DNA of 64,000 bases from Sipunculus nudus (GCA_026874595.1 CM049322.1:20465400-20529399); one strand, 5' to 3'; shown: positions 49,301 to 59,741, numbered from the stretch's first letter. A program made the numbers and translations. The notes: generated from the letters alone by a model not told the origin.

Positions 49301-52300
49301 AGAACATTGAGGACAAAAGTGGACCAACTTCCTTTTATAAGTATTAGATACATCGGCTTAACATCGGTGTAACATCGGAGTCACACTGGGAAACATCGCG
49401 GTCACATCAGGATGACATCGGACAGGGAAAGAATATCGGAGGATATGTTGACATTTGTGACCATGTTGAACTTTTTTTATTAAATCGGGTTTACACCGAG
49501 ACAGTTTGGGATGACATTGGTAAATATCAGGACGACATCTAAGCAAATCGATTGGACATTGGGACACATCGATATAAGATACGGACACACTGGGATGACA
49601 CTGGGACACATCGGTACTCATCCAGGACACATCGGACTGACATCGTAAGTATGTGAGCAATCCATCAGGACCAAAACATAAAAAAGTGACTATATATTAT
49701 TCCAGTATACCGTTGTGCAAGGGACGCCAGGAGGCAGGAGTTTTTTTTGTTTTTTTACAAGGTTGTAAAGGGAATATCAATACAAGGCCGTGTGACCTGC
49801 AGCCAAAGGTCACTAATTATGACGACGCTGCGGTTAATCACTGCAAATGGTTCAAGATCTCCTTTGTTTTAACCGCTGTTGTGTAAAGCATGATTCTCCG
49901 GGTTTCGTCTCCAGGGCTGGCACAGGGCAAAGAATTAGAATGAGACTAATGAGACACTGGTAGCCTAAATGCATCCAGCTCGATGTTTTAAACCGGCAAC
50001 TTGTATAGTTTGATTACACCGGTTCTTAAGCAGAGCCAAGAATCTCGCCATACACAAAGCAGCGGTTTAAATGAAGGAGATTTAGAATGAGTGCACTATA
50101 TAGAAGAGTACATGCGCGGACTCTATAGGGCGCATTAACCCGATCTGATTGATTAATGACACTAAAGTTCTCACCTGATGTATTACAGAGGTATACAGGT
50201 ATATGGTAGGGTAACTCCAGGTTGTCGAACCATAATTCTTGTCCTATGTTGATGACGTTGCCAATGACTTCATTCATTGAGAGTATTGTCCCGGACCCCC
50301 GATCATAGTCGCCCTCTAGCGGCCCGGGGGTGACGTCATTGACTACCCCCACTATCTGCTCCGTTTCCAGGGTTATTTGATTGAAGGACTCTATTGGTAT
50401 CTGTAGAATTAACAAATATTTATTTCTGTTATAGATTTTAACCAGAACATTAATGTGTTTGGTCCATCCATGGATATGGGCACGTAAACAATGGCGGGGG
50501 CGGTAGAAACGCATATGAGTAAATCTTTTGACAATATCTTTAACAGATAAACGAATATTGTGCTGTAACCTGAAAATACTATGGTGAATGCATAAACTAT
50601 AATTGGAAGAGAGTAAAAAAAATAACTTAAACATTATATATAAAATGCCCATTGATTAAAATTAATGAAAATGCTAGGGAATGACGATTCCCCTATCTCG
50701 CACTATTAAGGAATAGTAAAGATATGACGATCTAAATTAAGTCCATCCTGGGTGGATTTTTCTATCGGTGATACCCTATCCCTCCGGAAAATTAATTAAA
50801 ATCCGTTTATAACCTTTAAAGTAAAACTACTAACAGATGAACCAACGATGAAAACAACGTGACATTTCAGTGACCTACGGCTTTGCCTTTAGGTTTAAGG
50901 GAGATACGGCAATATTTGCTCAAATAATATCACATTGGTCGGTTTTTTTAAAGGGTCAGATCTAAATCACGTTTTAACTTGCATCACGCAAATATTTTAT
51001 CCTCGAAAAATAAATCCGTCATCCAATTAATTCTTAAGCGACCGAATGTGACTTTACAGAGAGTAAAATATGTATTAAACCGATCTTGTATTATTACAAA
51101 ATATTCCTGTAAGGAAGGGTTTTCAATTAAGAAAATATTGAATCCGGTAAAATCCTTTTGAGTTTGGTAAATTTTTAACATTTTGTTAATTTCGAGCTTT
51201 GTATCTTTATTATGAATTGACTTTTGTCACGGAACTCTTCTGTGGCTACGCCTCGAATATGCACGCTTTTGGTTTTGAGATGTCGCGAATGATGCAAATT
51301 GTGGCCTAAGGGGGTTATTTCCCTTACTTTTTCATAAATCGAGAGATATTTCAAATTATTTTTATTGGGCTATCACACCGCCATTTGTCGACACCTACGA
51401 TTCTTTTTCAACCAACACCTTTATGTGTGATATCTATACATTTTCCGAGGCTCATAGAGTCAAACATTTCAGATAATTCATTTGTTCCTTACCATCAACA
51501 AACACGACACTTTTTTGAAAATATGTGGATTGTAGGGTTTAAAATACACTTTTGTCTTCACTTGTACTATTTTAATTACAAATTATCTTAAAACATGTTA
51601 TTTGTTAAGCCTGTGAAGCAAAATGTTCACGTCTCACGGGTGTATTGTTGTGGTATATGTTTATATTAAACCCATTTTAGCCAGGTTTCATTTTATTAAA
51701 GAGCCACTGTAGTATGTGTGATGAAATTAAACCGGTCTTCAAGTGCAAAATAACGAACGGGTATAGGATAAGCTATAGTATATTGTTACAGATGTCTGTG
51801 AGCTGTTGACATGTCTCTTTTATTGTGCGGCGCTAGCATTGTTCGTTGCCATGTTTTGTTGACATTTAGTTCGTGTAGTACGCATAGCTCGTTGCCATGA
51901 CAGCATCGCCTGGCCGAGCCGGGCTGGCCCCATTCACTACGCTTCGGCCTTTTGAAATCAGTTCGGCAAAGTCAAAACAAAAGGCCTCACTCACACATCC
52001 TGGGGGGTCTTCCGGGGCTGGCCTGAAACACGGAACGGACCGGAACATGGAACGCGGTACAGGGGCCTAATTTAAGAAACGGAACGAAACCAAGACATAA
52101 AAAGTGTCATAACATTTAAATGGGTGAATGTTTCATGACATAATTTATAGTAATAAACGTATTTCAACAAATGCGATTTGTTAATTTTATATTTTAGCCC
52201 CTGTTCCGCGTTCCGTGTTTTAGGGCAACCCCGGAAGACCCTCCAGGAGGTGTGAGTGAGGCTTTTTGTTTTGACTTTGCCGGACTGATTTCAAAAGGCC

Positions 52301-54721
52301 GAAGCGTAGTGAATGGGCTGGCCCGAGTGTGAACCCTGAAATGTACAGACACAGCATTGTTGTTCTAGATGTTTCCTTGTGTACTGTGTATTATGTATTG
52401 TTCTTTAGATTGTTCGGGAAATAAAAAGTTCTCGGCTTGAGATGAGAGGCTATAAATAGGGGCTGTGTTTTAGAGCCGAGAGAGAGAGGTGAGAGAATAT
52501 TCCAGCGGACACAGAAGAGTGGGACCTTTTCCGATACATGCAGCAGTTAGAGATTTTCTTCAAACTTATGACGGATTTTATATAGTCTTCAGTTTGCCTT
52601 TCGGATAACTGCCATGATTTCAGTTTTGGATAGATCGATTTTGTAATTTCATTGGACTGTTATTCTCCGAGAAGATTTGTGTGGACTGTTCATCCGGCTT
52701 ACATATTATAAAGGACTTGTCGCTGTGACAGTTGTGGTATCCAGCTACTGTGCACTTTGTTTATTTTGCTATGTGATGGTATTGATTTGCTGTTATACTG
52801 TTGTTATACTGTGTAATTGTATTGATTTAGTGTATGGTAATGTTAGGGTTGTTTTAAGAATAAATTATAGTTATTTGTTAACAAAAAACCACTGAATTCT
52901 TTATTCATTCCCCTAGACATTTCACGATGCCTAGTGTTACAGAATCTGATTTTTTTAATCTCCATAACAAAATTTAGGCTCGTCACGACTACGTGATCTG
53001 TTGATATTAGGTTCCGTAACAATATATAAGCTTATATATAAGGTCCTTTAGGATAGGAGGAATACAAGGTAAAGGTTACGTAAACGTAATGGCACGTAGC
53101 GATGTTTCGTGTATGTTAGATTTTATCCAGAACAGAGACTGGGCCCTGATGTGATTGGCTGGTGCAAAGTGTGACGTCACAGGCAAAATTAAGAAATAAC
53201 TTAAATCTAGCAATACAAGCTTTTGAGGAGATCTAGAATTTTTAGTAGAGAGGAATTCCCTGTGTGTGACGTCACTGACGAGTTGACAGTGCTTATTGAT
53301 GTGCCAACAGTTAAAAAAAACACACGACCTCTTGATTTTTAGTTGTAAAATAATTGGAAAAATAATTTCATCCAGGAATTAGGTTCAGTTTATGTAAAAT
53401 ATATATTATTTTTTTTCTTAGGCAATTGTGTTATATAATCAAATAATGAGATTTGGAATAAGTTTGCTCGATCTGAACATGCAGCTGGGGTCTAACCTAT
53501 GGAAACCGGACTTTTGCTCCGTCTTTTATACTGAGGAGTTTATTTTCAGAGGATTTCATAGAAATAACATGTATGTCTAATATATACTGAAAGTGTTTTA
53601 AAATAAAACTGCTTACGATTTCAGCGCCACCATCGCCCGTCTTTGGTACAACACGAATCTGCCACACCATCCGGTACCAGTCTGTAGTTGTAATATTTTT
53701 CTTCCACAGCTGTACCCATAATGCATTTCTGTTTCGGAAGTTCGCTGTCAAGGCCTTGATCTTCATCCCCGCCGGAAGGGGGCGCATCTTGTCCAACGCC
53801 ACCCTCTTAATCATGGAGAGCCCTTCATCTACGGTTACTCCTGAAATGAATCAGATTTACCGGATAGAATATCAAAGCTTTTGACAGGGGCGTAAATAGC
53901 GGGGGGGGGGGGGGGGGGGGGATAGGGGGATGCATACGCCCAGAATTTTTGGTGTGTGGGGGGAATGGTGTGTACAATCATCCCCCCTCCAGGTTTCTAT
54001 AGGGGGGGGGGGGGAGGAATAGTAATTATGCAATACATGCCAGTTAAAAGTAATAATATTTATAATGAACGTTTTGAGGTATTAGAAGTAACAACTGTCT
54101 CGCGTCGTCAAGCATTCATTGATTGTTAATTAGTTATTCAGAGTTTCACCACTGGTTTCCGTATATTTTGTTTCTTCAATGGAGATACGCTTTTAATATT
54201 CAATTACAGTCTGACCGTAATTACTACTTTCGTTAAGTATACAATAATAATAATATGCAGACTAGAACCTCCATAAGTCTATAGCTATATGATAATCTAT
54301 TAATCATATGAATTAATATGTTTAATTATTCTTCAAATAACCCATACCCAAAATTTATAATGCATTCCGCCAAAAGCACGGTAAACCAGAAAAAAAAAAT
54401 AAACAATTCATAAAAAAATAAATTTACGGTATCTTAATTATCTATACATCTTTCTTTTCCTTAGTCTGTTGATTGAATAGGAAAAATAAAAATTTTATTT
54501 AAGGAAAATCATATCTTCAAAATCGTTCCAATATAAGAGGTTAGTTTAGACATAGGCTATAAATTGTGTATTGCTTATATAGGATACCAAAGAATGCTTG
54601 AACTAACAGGCATAGTTATGTATTATAGGCAATATGTACAAGCGAGAGGAGGCGTCAAACATTCGGGCATTTCTTTGATTAGATGACAAGAAACTTCTGG
54701 GACATCTAGCAATTAAAGCGG

Positions 54722-54771
<50 letters not shown>

Positions 54772-55691
54772 CCATCCCCCAGGTCTGAAGACCTGTCTAC
54801 GCCACTGGCTTTTGATTATGTGTTGTTGTATTATTATAATTTCGTACGGGCTGTTTTGTCACTAAAAATCTCTCCATTGAGGGATCGTGGGATGACCGGA
54901 AATATTTATATATGCTTTCAAATTCAAATAAAATTCGTCACAATCCAAGAAAAATTCCTTTTGTTTACAATGCGCATGCGCCTGCTTATTTCATGTTAAT
55001 ATATAATGTTACTTATTTAATCAAGTGCTTAGCTAAAATTAATTTAATGACTACAACTGGCCTAAAAACTAAAGTAATCCGACATACTGAAATGACCACA
55101 TTAACTTCTTTCATTTCTTGTTATGCCTATACCAATATATGCAGAAAGCCAAATGCATTGTGGAAAAAATATTCATTTACTCACAATCACCAGGAAGGTT
55201 AAACTTAGACAGGAGAGTCAACTTTAAACGGGGGTTCCGGCCAATGTTGCTTGCGGTCTTCTTTTTTAATTTTTTTTTTGGGTGGAGGTAACCGCCTCCA
55301 TTTTTTAATGCTCACTTATCTAATTCTTAACCTAAGTATGTACATCTGCAGTTTCCACTTCGGTTTGGGACTACTTGACATGGCGGTGGCACTTGCTTCC
55401 TATCATTTTTATTTTGTATCCTGGTGTCATCCAGGCCCGGTGTTTACCGCAACTGCGGGTCCTGGGTGTTTAATCAACCCCATTGCTGGGTCATAACACC
55501 AAGCATTCACTTGCTTAAGGGTTTATCCTGCCCAATCTCTCTAAAACTTTCTAAAGGAGGACGAGAAAATACCCAAGCTAAGACGAAAACAAACAAGAGG
55601 TATTCCTTATTTTATATATCAGCCTGCGCCCTTGGCCACTGCATGAGCGTAGCCAAAGGGGGGCCACAGGGGGCCATGCCCCCCCCGGTCG

Positions 55692-55766
<75 letters not shown>

Positions 55767-56691
55767 TTAAATTGCCTTTGCAATGAGTTCCAGATCCAGA
55801 GGGGGCGCCTTAGGCGTCCGCCCTCCCTCCCCCCCCCCCCCGTTGAGCTGCTATAACTCTCATTTTATCTTATTTCCCAATTTTCGTGATAAATTTTTCT
55901 TTTTTTCTTTTTTTTTATTAATTATCTGCAGATAATAACATTAAAATTTATTAGTTGAGTATAGGGATATTCATGAACAGCTGCAAACAACTGCAGAACA
56001 ATAGGCTGTGGTTAGGCTCGGCCATGAACAATCTCACGGCCCCTCTGGTGATACCGGAACCCAGTAAAATGCAAAGTTTAACATAAAACTTCAACATTTC
56101 AGTTATTTCACTCTGAGCATTATATTTAAAAGATAATTATTTTGCAAGTTACTAACGTAAATGCGCCTTTGCGCAGTTGACTCTTTTGAAACGGCTGAAA
56201 TTTTATATCCTAATTTTGAAGTAATATAAATATTAAATACTGAACATCTCTACAGTTTGACTACATAACACAAAGACATAAGGGAACAGTTTTTCAGGAA
56301 CAGGAAATCCTCTTATTTTGAAGAAAATTGCCTCAAAATGTCCTCTTTACATTGCATATTAAAAAAAATTCCCAATATGGGAGGGGTATACCCCTTCCCA
56401 TACCTTCCCCATGTACCGGTAACTAAACTTAATGGAATCATGTTCATAATTGGAAATAAAGAAAAATTGTATTTTCATACACTAAAATATATAACGTATA
56501 GTAATAATAATAATATAAATAATATTATTAGTATATATATATACATACATATACACGTATATATAACAGTTTTCATACAGTACCCATGCATACGTGCATG
56601 ATAACTCCCCCCCCCCCTTTTGAATTTCTGATTCCGCCACTGATCATGGCCCCCTACCCTCCCTCAATCCTGGCTACGCCCCTGGCCACTG

Positions 56692-56731
<40 letters not shown>

Positions 56732-57952
56732 CTCTCTCACACACACAAACACACACACAAGGAATTACAAATACGTTATCATTTGTGCACTCGAAGAGTG
56801 TCTGTGTGTACCAGCTATAATTGCCTCCCCCAGGAGGGTATGCGTTCATCCATGTTTGTGAGTGTGCGTGTTTGTTTATTCATGACATAACTCACGAAAA
56901 CAAGAACGGAATCTGATGAAATTTTCAGGGCATGGGTCTATGAAGAATCAAACAGATTTTGATGTGGGTCCGGTACATGATCGGAACTCAGGAACGTTTT
57001 CCCAGCATCGCCCAATAGGCACCCCCACATAGCGAAGGCTTGCATTCCTTAGATTTCTATGTAATAGTTACATGCATTCCAGTCGCATTTCCCTGTGGTC
57101 CCTATGAAAAAAATGTTTATAAAACTGTTTTATAAATGGATGTGAGTGTATGCACATACTTTGCTGGTGTAACAGAACATGGCCTAGCGAGACTGAGTGG
57201 ATGTCAGGGTAGGTTAAGTAATAAGATGAAATCTCGTGAGATCACGGACGAATGTTCCATTCACACGGGAATTCGAGTGAGAGAATTGGCCGTACAATTC
57301 AGGGACGAATACAGGTTTTATTGCATATATTTCCGTGACTGCCCAACAGGACTAACAACAGATCGATCCGCGTATCGTGCCTGTATATACCCACTGACAA
57401 CACGCATCAGGTTCAGAACAAGCTCAGTTTAATCCGATATCAATATTTAATATACGGGAAATAATTGGACTGAAAGCTGGTCTGCTGTGATACAATACGT
57501 GACTCTTTTAAGGCTGTATTCGTGATTTTTGCTAATGGTGTAGTTTTTTAATCACTTGTATTTTTACCCCAAAAGTGTATATTTATTAATTCAGGATTCG
57601 CATGGATCATTATTTTGGTATCTGAACACTAAAAATTTATGTGTGTTTTTCGATGTTTTCGTACTGATACACTATTATAAATCCAAAAGGGAATAAACTC
57701 CGTCATACACTCCAGTGTCCAGGGGCGTCAATGTAGGCCCTTTTTGGAAAGGGTCCCCTGCTATTCAGAGAATACTATTTAATATATTGCAAATGAAATA
57801 TATTAATAATTAGAATTATAGACTTTTTTCCCATTTATTAATTTATGATATATTATATCTAATCCTGGTTTAGATTTAACTTATACTTGAAATATAATAC
57901 CTTATTTTCAAGAACATTATACTTAATTGTAATCTAATTTAAATATGATTGA

Positions 57953-58013
<61 letters not shown>

Positions 58014-58315
58014 GTGTGTGTGTGGGATCCTCCCCACCCTGGAAGACAAATTGACGCCACTGCCAGTCTCCACTGATTTGGTTCCGGTCAGTTACCCCCT
58101 CCCTAAATAAAGAACCTTCTTGAAGTTTGGACAATAGTTCCTTAGGACTTTGTAAATCTCCTAATATATTCTAATTTCTTAAACACTTTTGGTAAAACTA
58201 TTTAGAAATACATACAATCCAAAATTTTATAAGTTGAGCTTTAGATAAACTTACTTGTGTTTGCATTGACGGTCCTGAACGCCAGGGCGAACACAACCAT
58301 TAATACCGTCACCAT
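43769..58315 (-). CDS. Single-pass type I membrane protein of unknown family, 398 aa, six coding exons
   Basis: complement(join(43769..44313,46028..46127,46519..46559,50175..50400,53617..53840,58255..58315)) is 1197 nt and every junction keeps phase. Residues 1-20 form a signal peptide (MVTVLMVVFALAFRTVNA, likely cut after VNA). Residues 22-175 are an ectodomain with several Trp residues (WVQLWKKN, DWYRMVWQIRVV), potential N-glycosylation sites at N69 (NIT) and N168 (NTS), and a close Cys pair (C167, C172). Residues 176-230 are a Ser/Thr/Gly-rich stalk. Residues 231-256 are the TM helix (GVIIWNIVLSCFVLVGIIIL), followed by RRRRK as stop-transfer and a 142-residue polar tail ending DIDRDMFTY. 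I do not recognise the ectodomain. Surface receptor or adhesion roles are possible but unsupported. Start chosen at the Met opening the signal peptide; see the exon at 63266 for an alternative. Confidence 0.85.
46028..46127 (-). CDS. Type I membrane protein, coding exon 5 (stalk)
   Basis: Residues 185-217, very rich in Ser, Thr and Gly (SSGISGGTGGGISGSGGQ), a likely O-glycosylated juxtamembrane stalk. Acceptor AATTTCAG|AC, donor CAGA|GTAAGT. Confidence 0.82.
46346..46395. repeat. (ATT)n microsatellite
   Basis: Uninterrupted ATT trinucleotides over about 50 bp; further imperfect copies follow to about 46428. Confidence 0.95.
46519..46559 (-). CDS. Type I membrane protein, coding exon 4 (41-nt micro-exon)
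   Basis: Residues 171-184 (DCAYVPSFVTPTTK). Acceptor TTATTACAG|AT, donor AAAG|GTACGT. Too short to appear as an ORF; found because phase 1 out of exon 3 and phase 0 into exon 5 require it. Skipping it would shift the frame. Confidence 0.78.
48292..48371 (+). repeat. 40-bp tandem duplication
   Basis: GCCCGTATTAGGCA.GTCAAT and the following AATAGTAATATATCACT occur twice in a row with one difference (GGCAG against GGCAA). Confidence 0.95.
49345..49645 (+). repeat. Degenerate repeat of GACATCGG-type units
   Basis: Many copies of ACATCGG, ACACTGGGA and ACATCGGACTGACATCG-like text with irregular spacing of about 10-21 bp. A 100-codon minus-strand frame crossing it (Cys/Asp/Ser repeats) is a product of the repeat. 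Confidence 0.7.
50175..50400 (-). CDS. Type I membrane protein, coding exon 3
   Basis: Residues 96-170, from IPIESFNQ to VYLCNTS. Acceptor TTCTACAG|AT, donor ACATCAG|GTGAGA; leaves in phase 1. Confidence 0.88.
51920..52325. repeat. Inverted-repeat hairpin, arms ~132-151 bp
   Basis: The left arm (51920-52070) contains CATTCACTACGCTTCGGCCT, AATCAGTTCGGCAAAGTC and GGTCTTCCGGGG; the right arm (52194-52325) is the reverse complement at roughly 85-90% by eye. The loop of about 123 bp is AT-rich. It may be the body of a small foldback element, or the U3 part of an LTR given the TATA box 125 bp further on. Confidence 0.8.
52450..52460 (+). promoter_or_regulatory. TATA-box-like site, possible LTR promoter
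   Basis: GGCTATAAATAGGGGCTG is a strong match to a polymerase II TATA box. A purine-rich GAGAGAGAGAGG follows at about +30. About 410 bp downstream an AATAAA (near 52859) is present. It is antisense to gene 2, inside an intron. A solo LTR would show this order, but TG...CA ends with a target duplication could not be fixed. Confidence 0.35.
53128..53215 (+). repeat. Short dispersed repeat, copy A
   Basis: ACAGAGACTGGGCCCTGATG and TGATTGGCTGGTGC closely match 60084-60170, with weaker similarity beyond (AAATTAAGA, CTAGCAATA). Confidence 0.6.
53617..53840 (-). CDS. Type I membrane protein, coding exon 2
   Basis: Residues 21-95, from VTVDEG to DGGAEI. Holds the Trp-rich stretch and the NIT glycosylation site. 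Acceptor CATTTCAG|GA, donor GAAATC|GTAAGC. Confidence 0.87.
53885..54807. mobile_element. hAT-like MITE with perfect 8-bp target duplication
   Basis: Starts CAGGGGCGTAAATAG and ends, reversed, CAGTGGCGTAGACAGG. The 8 bp on either side are identical: GCTTTTGA at 53877-53884 and 54808-54815. Inside are a G21 run (53901-53921), an AT-rich core without ORF and (TA)n at 54722-54769. The end motif and 8-bp duplication fit hAT; it inserted 44 bp upstream of coding exon 2 of gene 2, in the intron. Confidence 0.88.
54722..54769. repeat. (TA)n microsatellite inside the hAT-like MITE
   Basis: About 48 bp of TA alternation close to the right end of the element. Confidence 0.95.
55255..55500 (-). mobile_element. 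SINE-like retroposon, copy 3
   Basis: On the minus strand: TGATTAAACACCCAGGACCC, GCAGTTGCGGTAAACACC, ACCAGGATACAAAAT, CAAGTAGTCCCAAACCG, GTACATACTTAGG, GGAGGCGGTTACCTCC and a tail of A-rich sequence. It is the longest uninterrupted copy and shows how the two halves of copy 1 (36930-37475) join. Confidence 0.65.
55643..56684. mobile_element. hAT-like element with 8-bp target duplication and nested repeats
   Basis: GCCACTGC occurs immediately left (55635-55642) and right (56685-56692). The ends pair as inverted repeats: GAGCGTAGCCAAAGGGGG on the left and, reversed, CAGGGGCGTAGCCAGG on the right. GGGGGCCATG blocks follow on both sides. The interior has (TA)n at 55695-55762 and a second end-like motif CAGTGGCGGAATCAG (reversed, ending at 56642), suggesting a nested insertion. 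No transposase. Confidence 0.75.
55695..55762. repeat. (TA)n microsatellite
   Basis: About 68 bp of TA alternation inside the hAT-like element. Confidence 0.95.
56695..56732. repeat. (CT)n microsatellite
   Basis: CT dinucleotides directly right of the target duplication at 56685-56692, followed by an (AC)n run. Confidence 0.9.
56821..57075 (+). repeat. Dispersed repeat, copy 2 (related to 3015-3290)
   Basis: Begins TGCCTCCCCCAGGAGGGTAT and continues GCGTTCATCCATG, AACGGAATCTGATGAAATTT, CAGGGCATGGGTCTATGAAG and GGCTTGCATTCCTTAGATTT. The blocks are in the same order as in the MCT intron copy. Confidence 0.65.
57720..58062. mobile_element. Short hAT-like MITE with 8-bp target duplication
   Basis: Ends CAGGGGCGTCAATGTAG and, reversed, CAGTGGCGTCAATTTGTC. 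Flanks are CCAGTGTC (57712-57719) and CCAGTCTC (58063-58070), 7 of 8 identical. Contains (TA)n at 57953-58009. 343 bp, no coding capacity. Confidence 0.82.
57953..58009. repeat. (TA)n microsatellite
   Basis: About 57 bp of TA alternation inside the small hAT-like MITE. Confidence 0.95.
58255..58315 (-). CDS. Type I membrane protein, coding exon 1 (signal peptide)
   Basis: Encodes M1-T20 plus one base. Donor CACAA|GTAAGT. The exon itself starts at 58329 after a strong acceptor (TCTCTTTTTTATGTTGTAG), so at least one upstream exon exists. The whole 75-nt exon has phase 1 at both ends and no stop in the 14 nt before the ATG. Confidence 0.82.
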
Positions 58316-58387
58316 GGCTACCCTCTGATCTACAACATAAAAAAGAGAGTACAAACTAGATGTATGCAGTCACCAAGGGATCACTGA

Positions 58388-59741
58388 TAGTGATGTAGTC
58401 GAGTCCACACCATCCGAGTCCGAACGCAAGTCCGAGTCCAAGCCACTCGAGTCCAAGTCCATGTCCAAGTCCAGGCCACACGAGTCCAAGTCCATGTCCG
58501 AGTCCCGGCTACTCGAGTCCAAGTCCATGTCCGAGTCCAGGCCACACGAGTCCAAGTCAATGTCCGAGTCAAGGTCAATTGAGTCCAAGTCCGAGTCTAG
58601 GCCACTCGAGTCCAAGTCCATGTCCGAGTCGAGGCCACTCGAGTCCAAGTCCGAGTCAAGGCCACTCGAGTCCAAGTCCGAGTCCATGCTCCTCGAGTCT
58701 AGGTCCATGTCCGAGTCAACGCCACTCGAGTCTAAGTCTGACTCTAAGCCACTCGAGTCAACGTCCGAGTCCAGGCCACTCGAGTCCAAGTCCGAGTCCA
58801 GGCAACTCGAGTCCAAATCCGAGTCCAGGCCACTCGAGTCCAAGTCCGAGTCCAGGCCACTCGAGTTCCAGTCCGAGTCCAGGCCACTAGAGTCCAAGTC
58901 CGAGTCCAGGTCATTCGAGTCCAGATTCATGTCCGAGTCCTGGCCACTCGAGTCCACGTCCGAGTCCAGGCCACTCGAGTCTAAGTCCATGTCCGAGTCC
59001 AGGCCACACGAGTCCAAGTCCGAGTCCAGGCCACTCGAGTCCAGGTCCGAGTCCGGGCTACTCGAGTCCAAGTCCATGTCCGAGTCCGGGCTACTCGAGT
59101 CCAGATTCATGTCCGAGTCCAGGCCACTCGAGTCCACGTCCGAGTCCAGGCCACTCGAGTCCAAGTCCATGTCCGAGTCCAGGCCACTCGAGTCGAGATT
59201 CATGTCCGAGTCCAGGCCACACGAGTCCAAGTCCGAGTCCAGGCCACTCGAGTCCAGGTCCGAGTCCAGGCCACTCGAGTCTAGGCCTCTCGAGTCCAAG
59301 TCCATGTCCGAGTCCAGGCCATCCGAGTCCAAGTCCAAGTCCTTGAGGTTCGAGTCCAAGTCCACCTCCTTCGAGTCAGAGTTATAAATTTGAAAGTCCA
59401 ATACAAATCGCCTGATTAAAAGAACATTGAAAAGGATATTTGAGATGTTTCAAATTTTATGTTAGTTTACAGGTGCTCTTTACTTGATGCAGAGCTTAAC
59501 CTTGGTATTCATAGTCCATTTTTATAATATTGTGTTGGTAGTTCACCCATGTGCACAATCTTTATATAATATTTTAATAGTTTTATATAATATTTTATAT
59601 AGTATTTTTCTTACTGGATTCGAGATGGACTCGGCCTAATTTCTCGTGTTCTAACACCTGAGTCCGAGTACAAGTACGAGTCCGGGACCTCGAGTCCAAG
59701 TCCGAATCCTTAAAAAAGTGGACTCGAGTCCTACATCACTG
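58388..59741. mobile_element. hAT-like element filled with a 27/33-bp minisatellite
   Basis: The right end, reversed, reads CAGTGATGTAGGACTCGAGT and the left end TAGTGATGTAGTCGAGTCC; further GAGTCC-type repeats occur just inside both ends. Between 58400 and 59370 the sequence is a tandem array of units built from GAGTCCAAGTCC, GAGTCCAGGCCACTC and an optional ATGTCC. Flanks (ATCACTGA, ATCATTAG) agree at only 5 of 8 positions, so the target duplication is doubtful. Confidence 0.65.
58400..59370. repeat. Minisatellite with 27- and 33-bp units
   Basis: Units are multiples of three and lack stops, so frames stay open on both strands for about 1 kb: a minus-strand 343-codon frame of [20 protein letters not shown] repeats and a plus-strand 308-codon frame of ESKSESRPL repeats. 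Both are read as by-products of the repeat. Confidence 0.88.

Larger units (their letters stand above)
46560..50174. other. Gene 2 intron 3
   Basis: 3.6 kb. Contains a 40-bp tandem duplication (48292-48371) and a degenerate short-period repeat (49345-49645). No nested gene seen. Confidence 0.6.
50401..53616. other. Gene 2 intron 2
   Basis: 3.2 kb containing an inverted-repeat hairpin (51920-52325), a TATA-box-like site downstream of it (52450-52460) and one copy of a short dispersed repeat (53128-53215). Confidence 0.6.
53841..58254. other. Gene 2 intron 1, filled with transposon insertions
   Basis: 4.4 kb. At least three hAT-like MITEs (53885-54807, 55643-56684, 57720-58062), a SINE-like copy on the minus strand (55255-55500) and a dispersed repeat (56821-57075) make up most of it. 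A 98-codon frame at 57136-57432 is unrecognised. Confidence 0.65.

Noticed and set aside
49345-49645. CRISPR-like regular short repeats, also at 62321-62850
   Set aside because: Units are degenerate, without constant repeats and unique spacers, and the DNA is eukaryotic.
57136-57432. 98-codon plus-strand frame
   Set aside because: Composition is coding-like in part, but there are no splice partners or recognised motifs.
58370-59401. 343-codon acidic Asp/Ser/Leu/Gly repeat frame, reminiscent of Asp-rich biomineral proteins
   Set aside because: It lies between hAT-like ends, has no signal peptide, and a frame on the other strand is open over the same span because units are multiples of three without stops.
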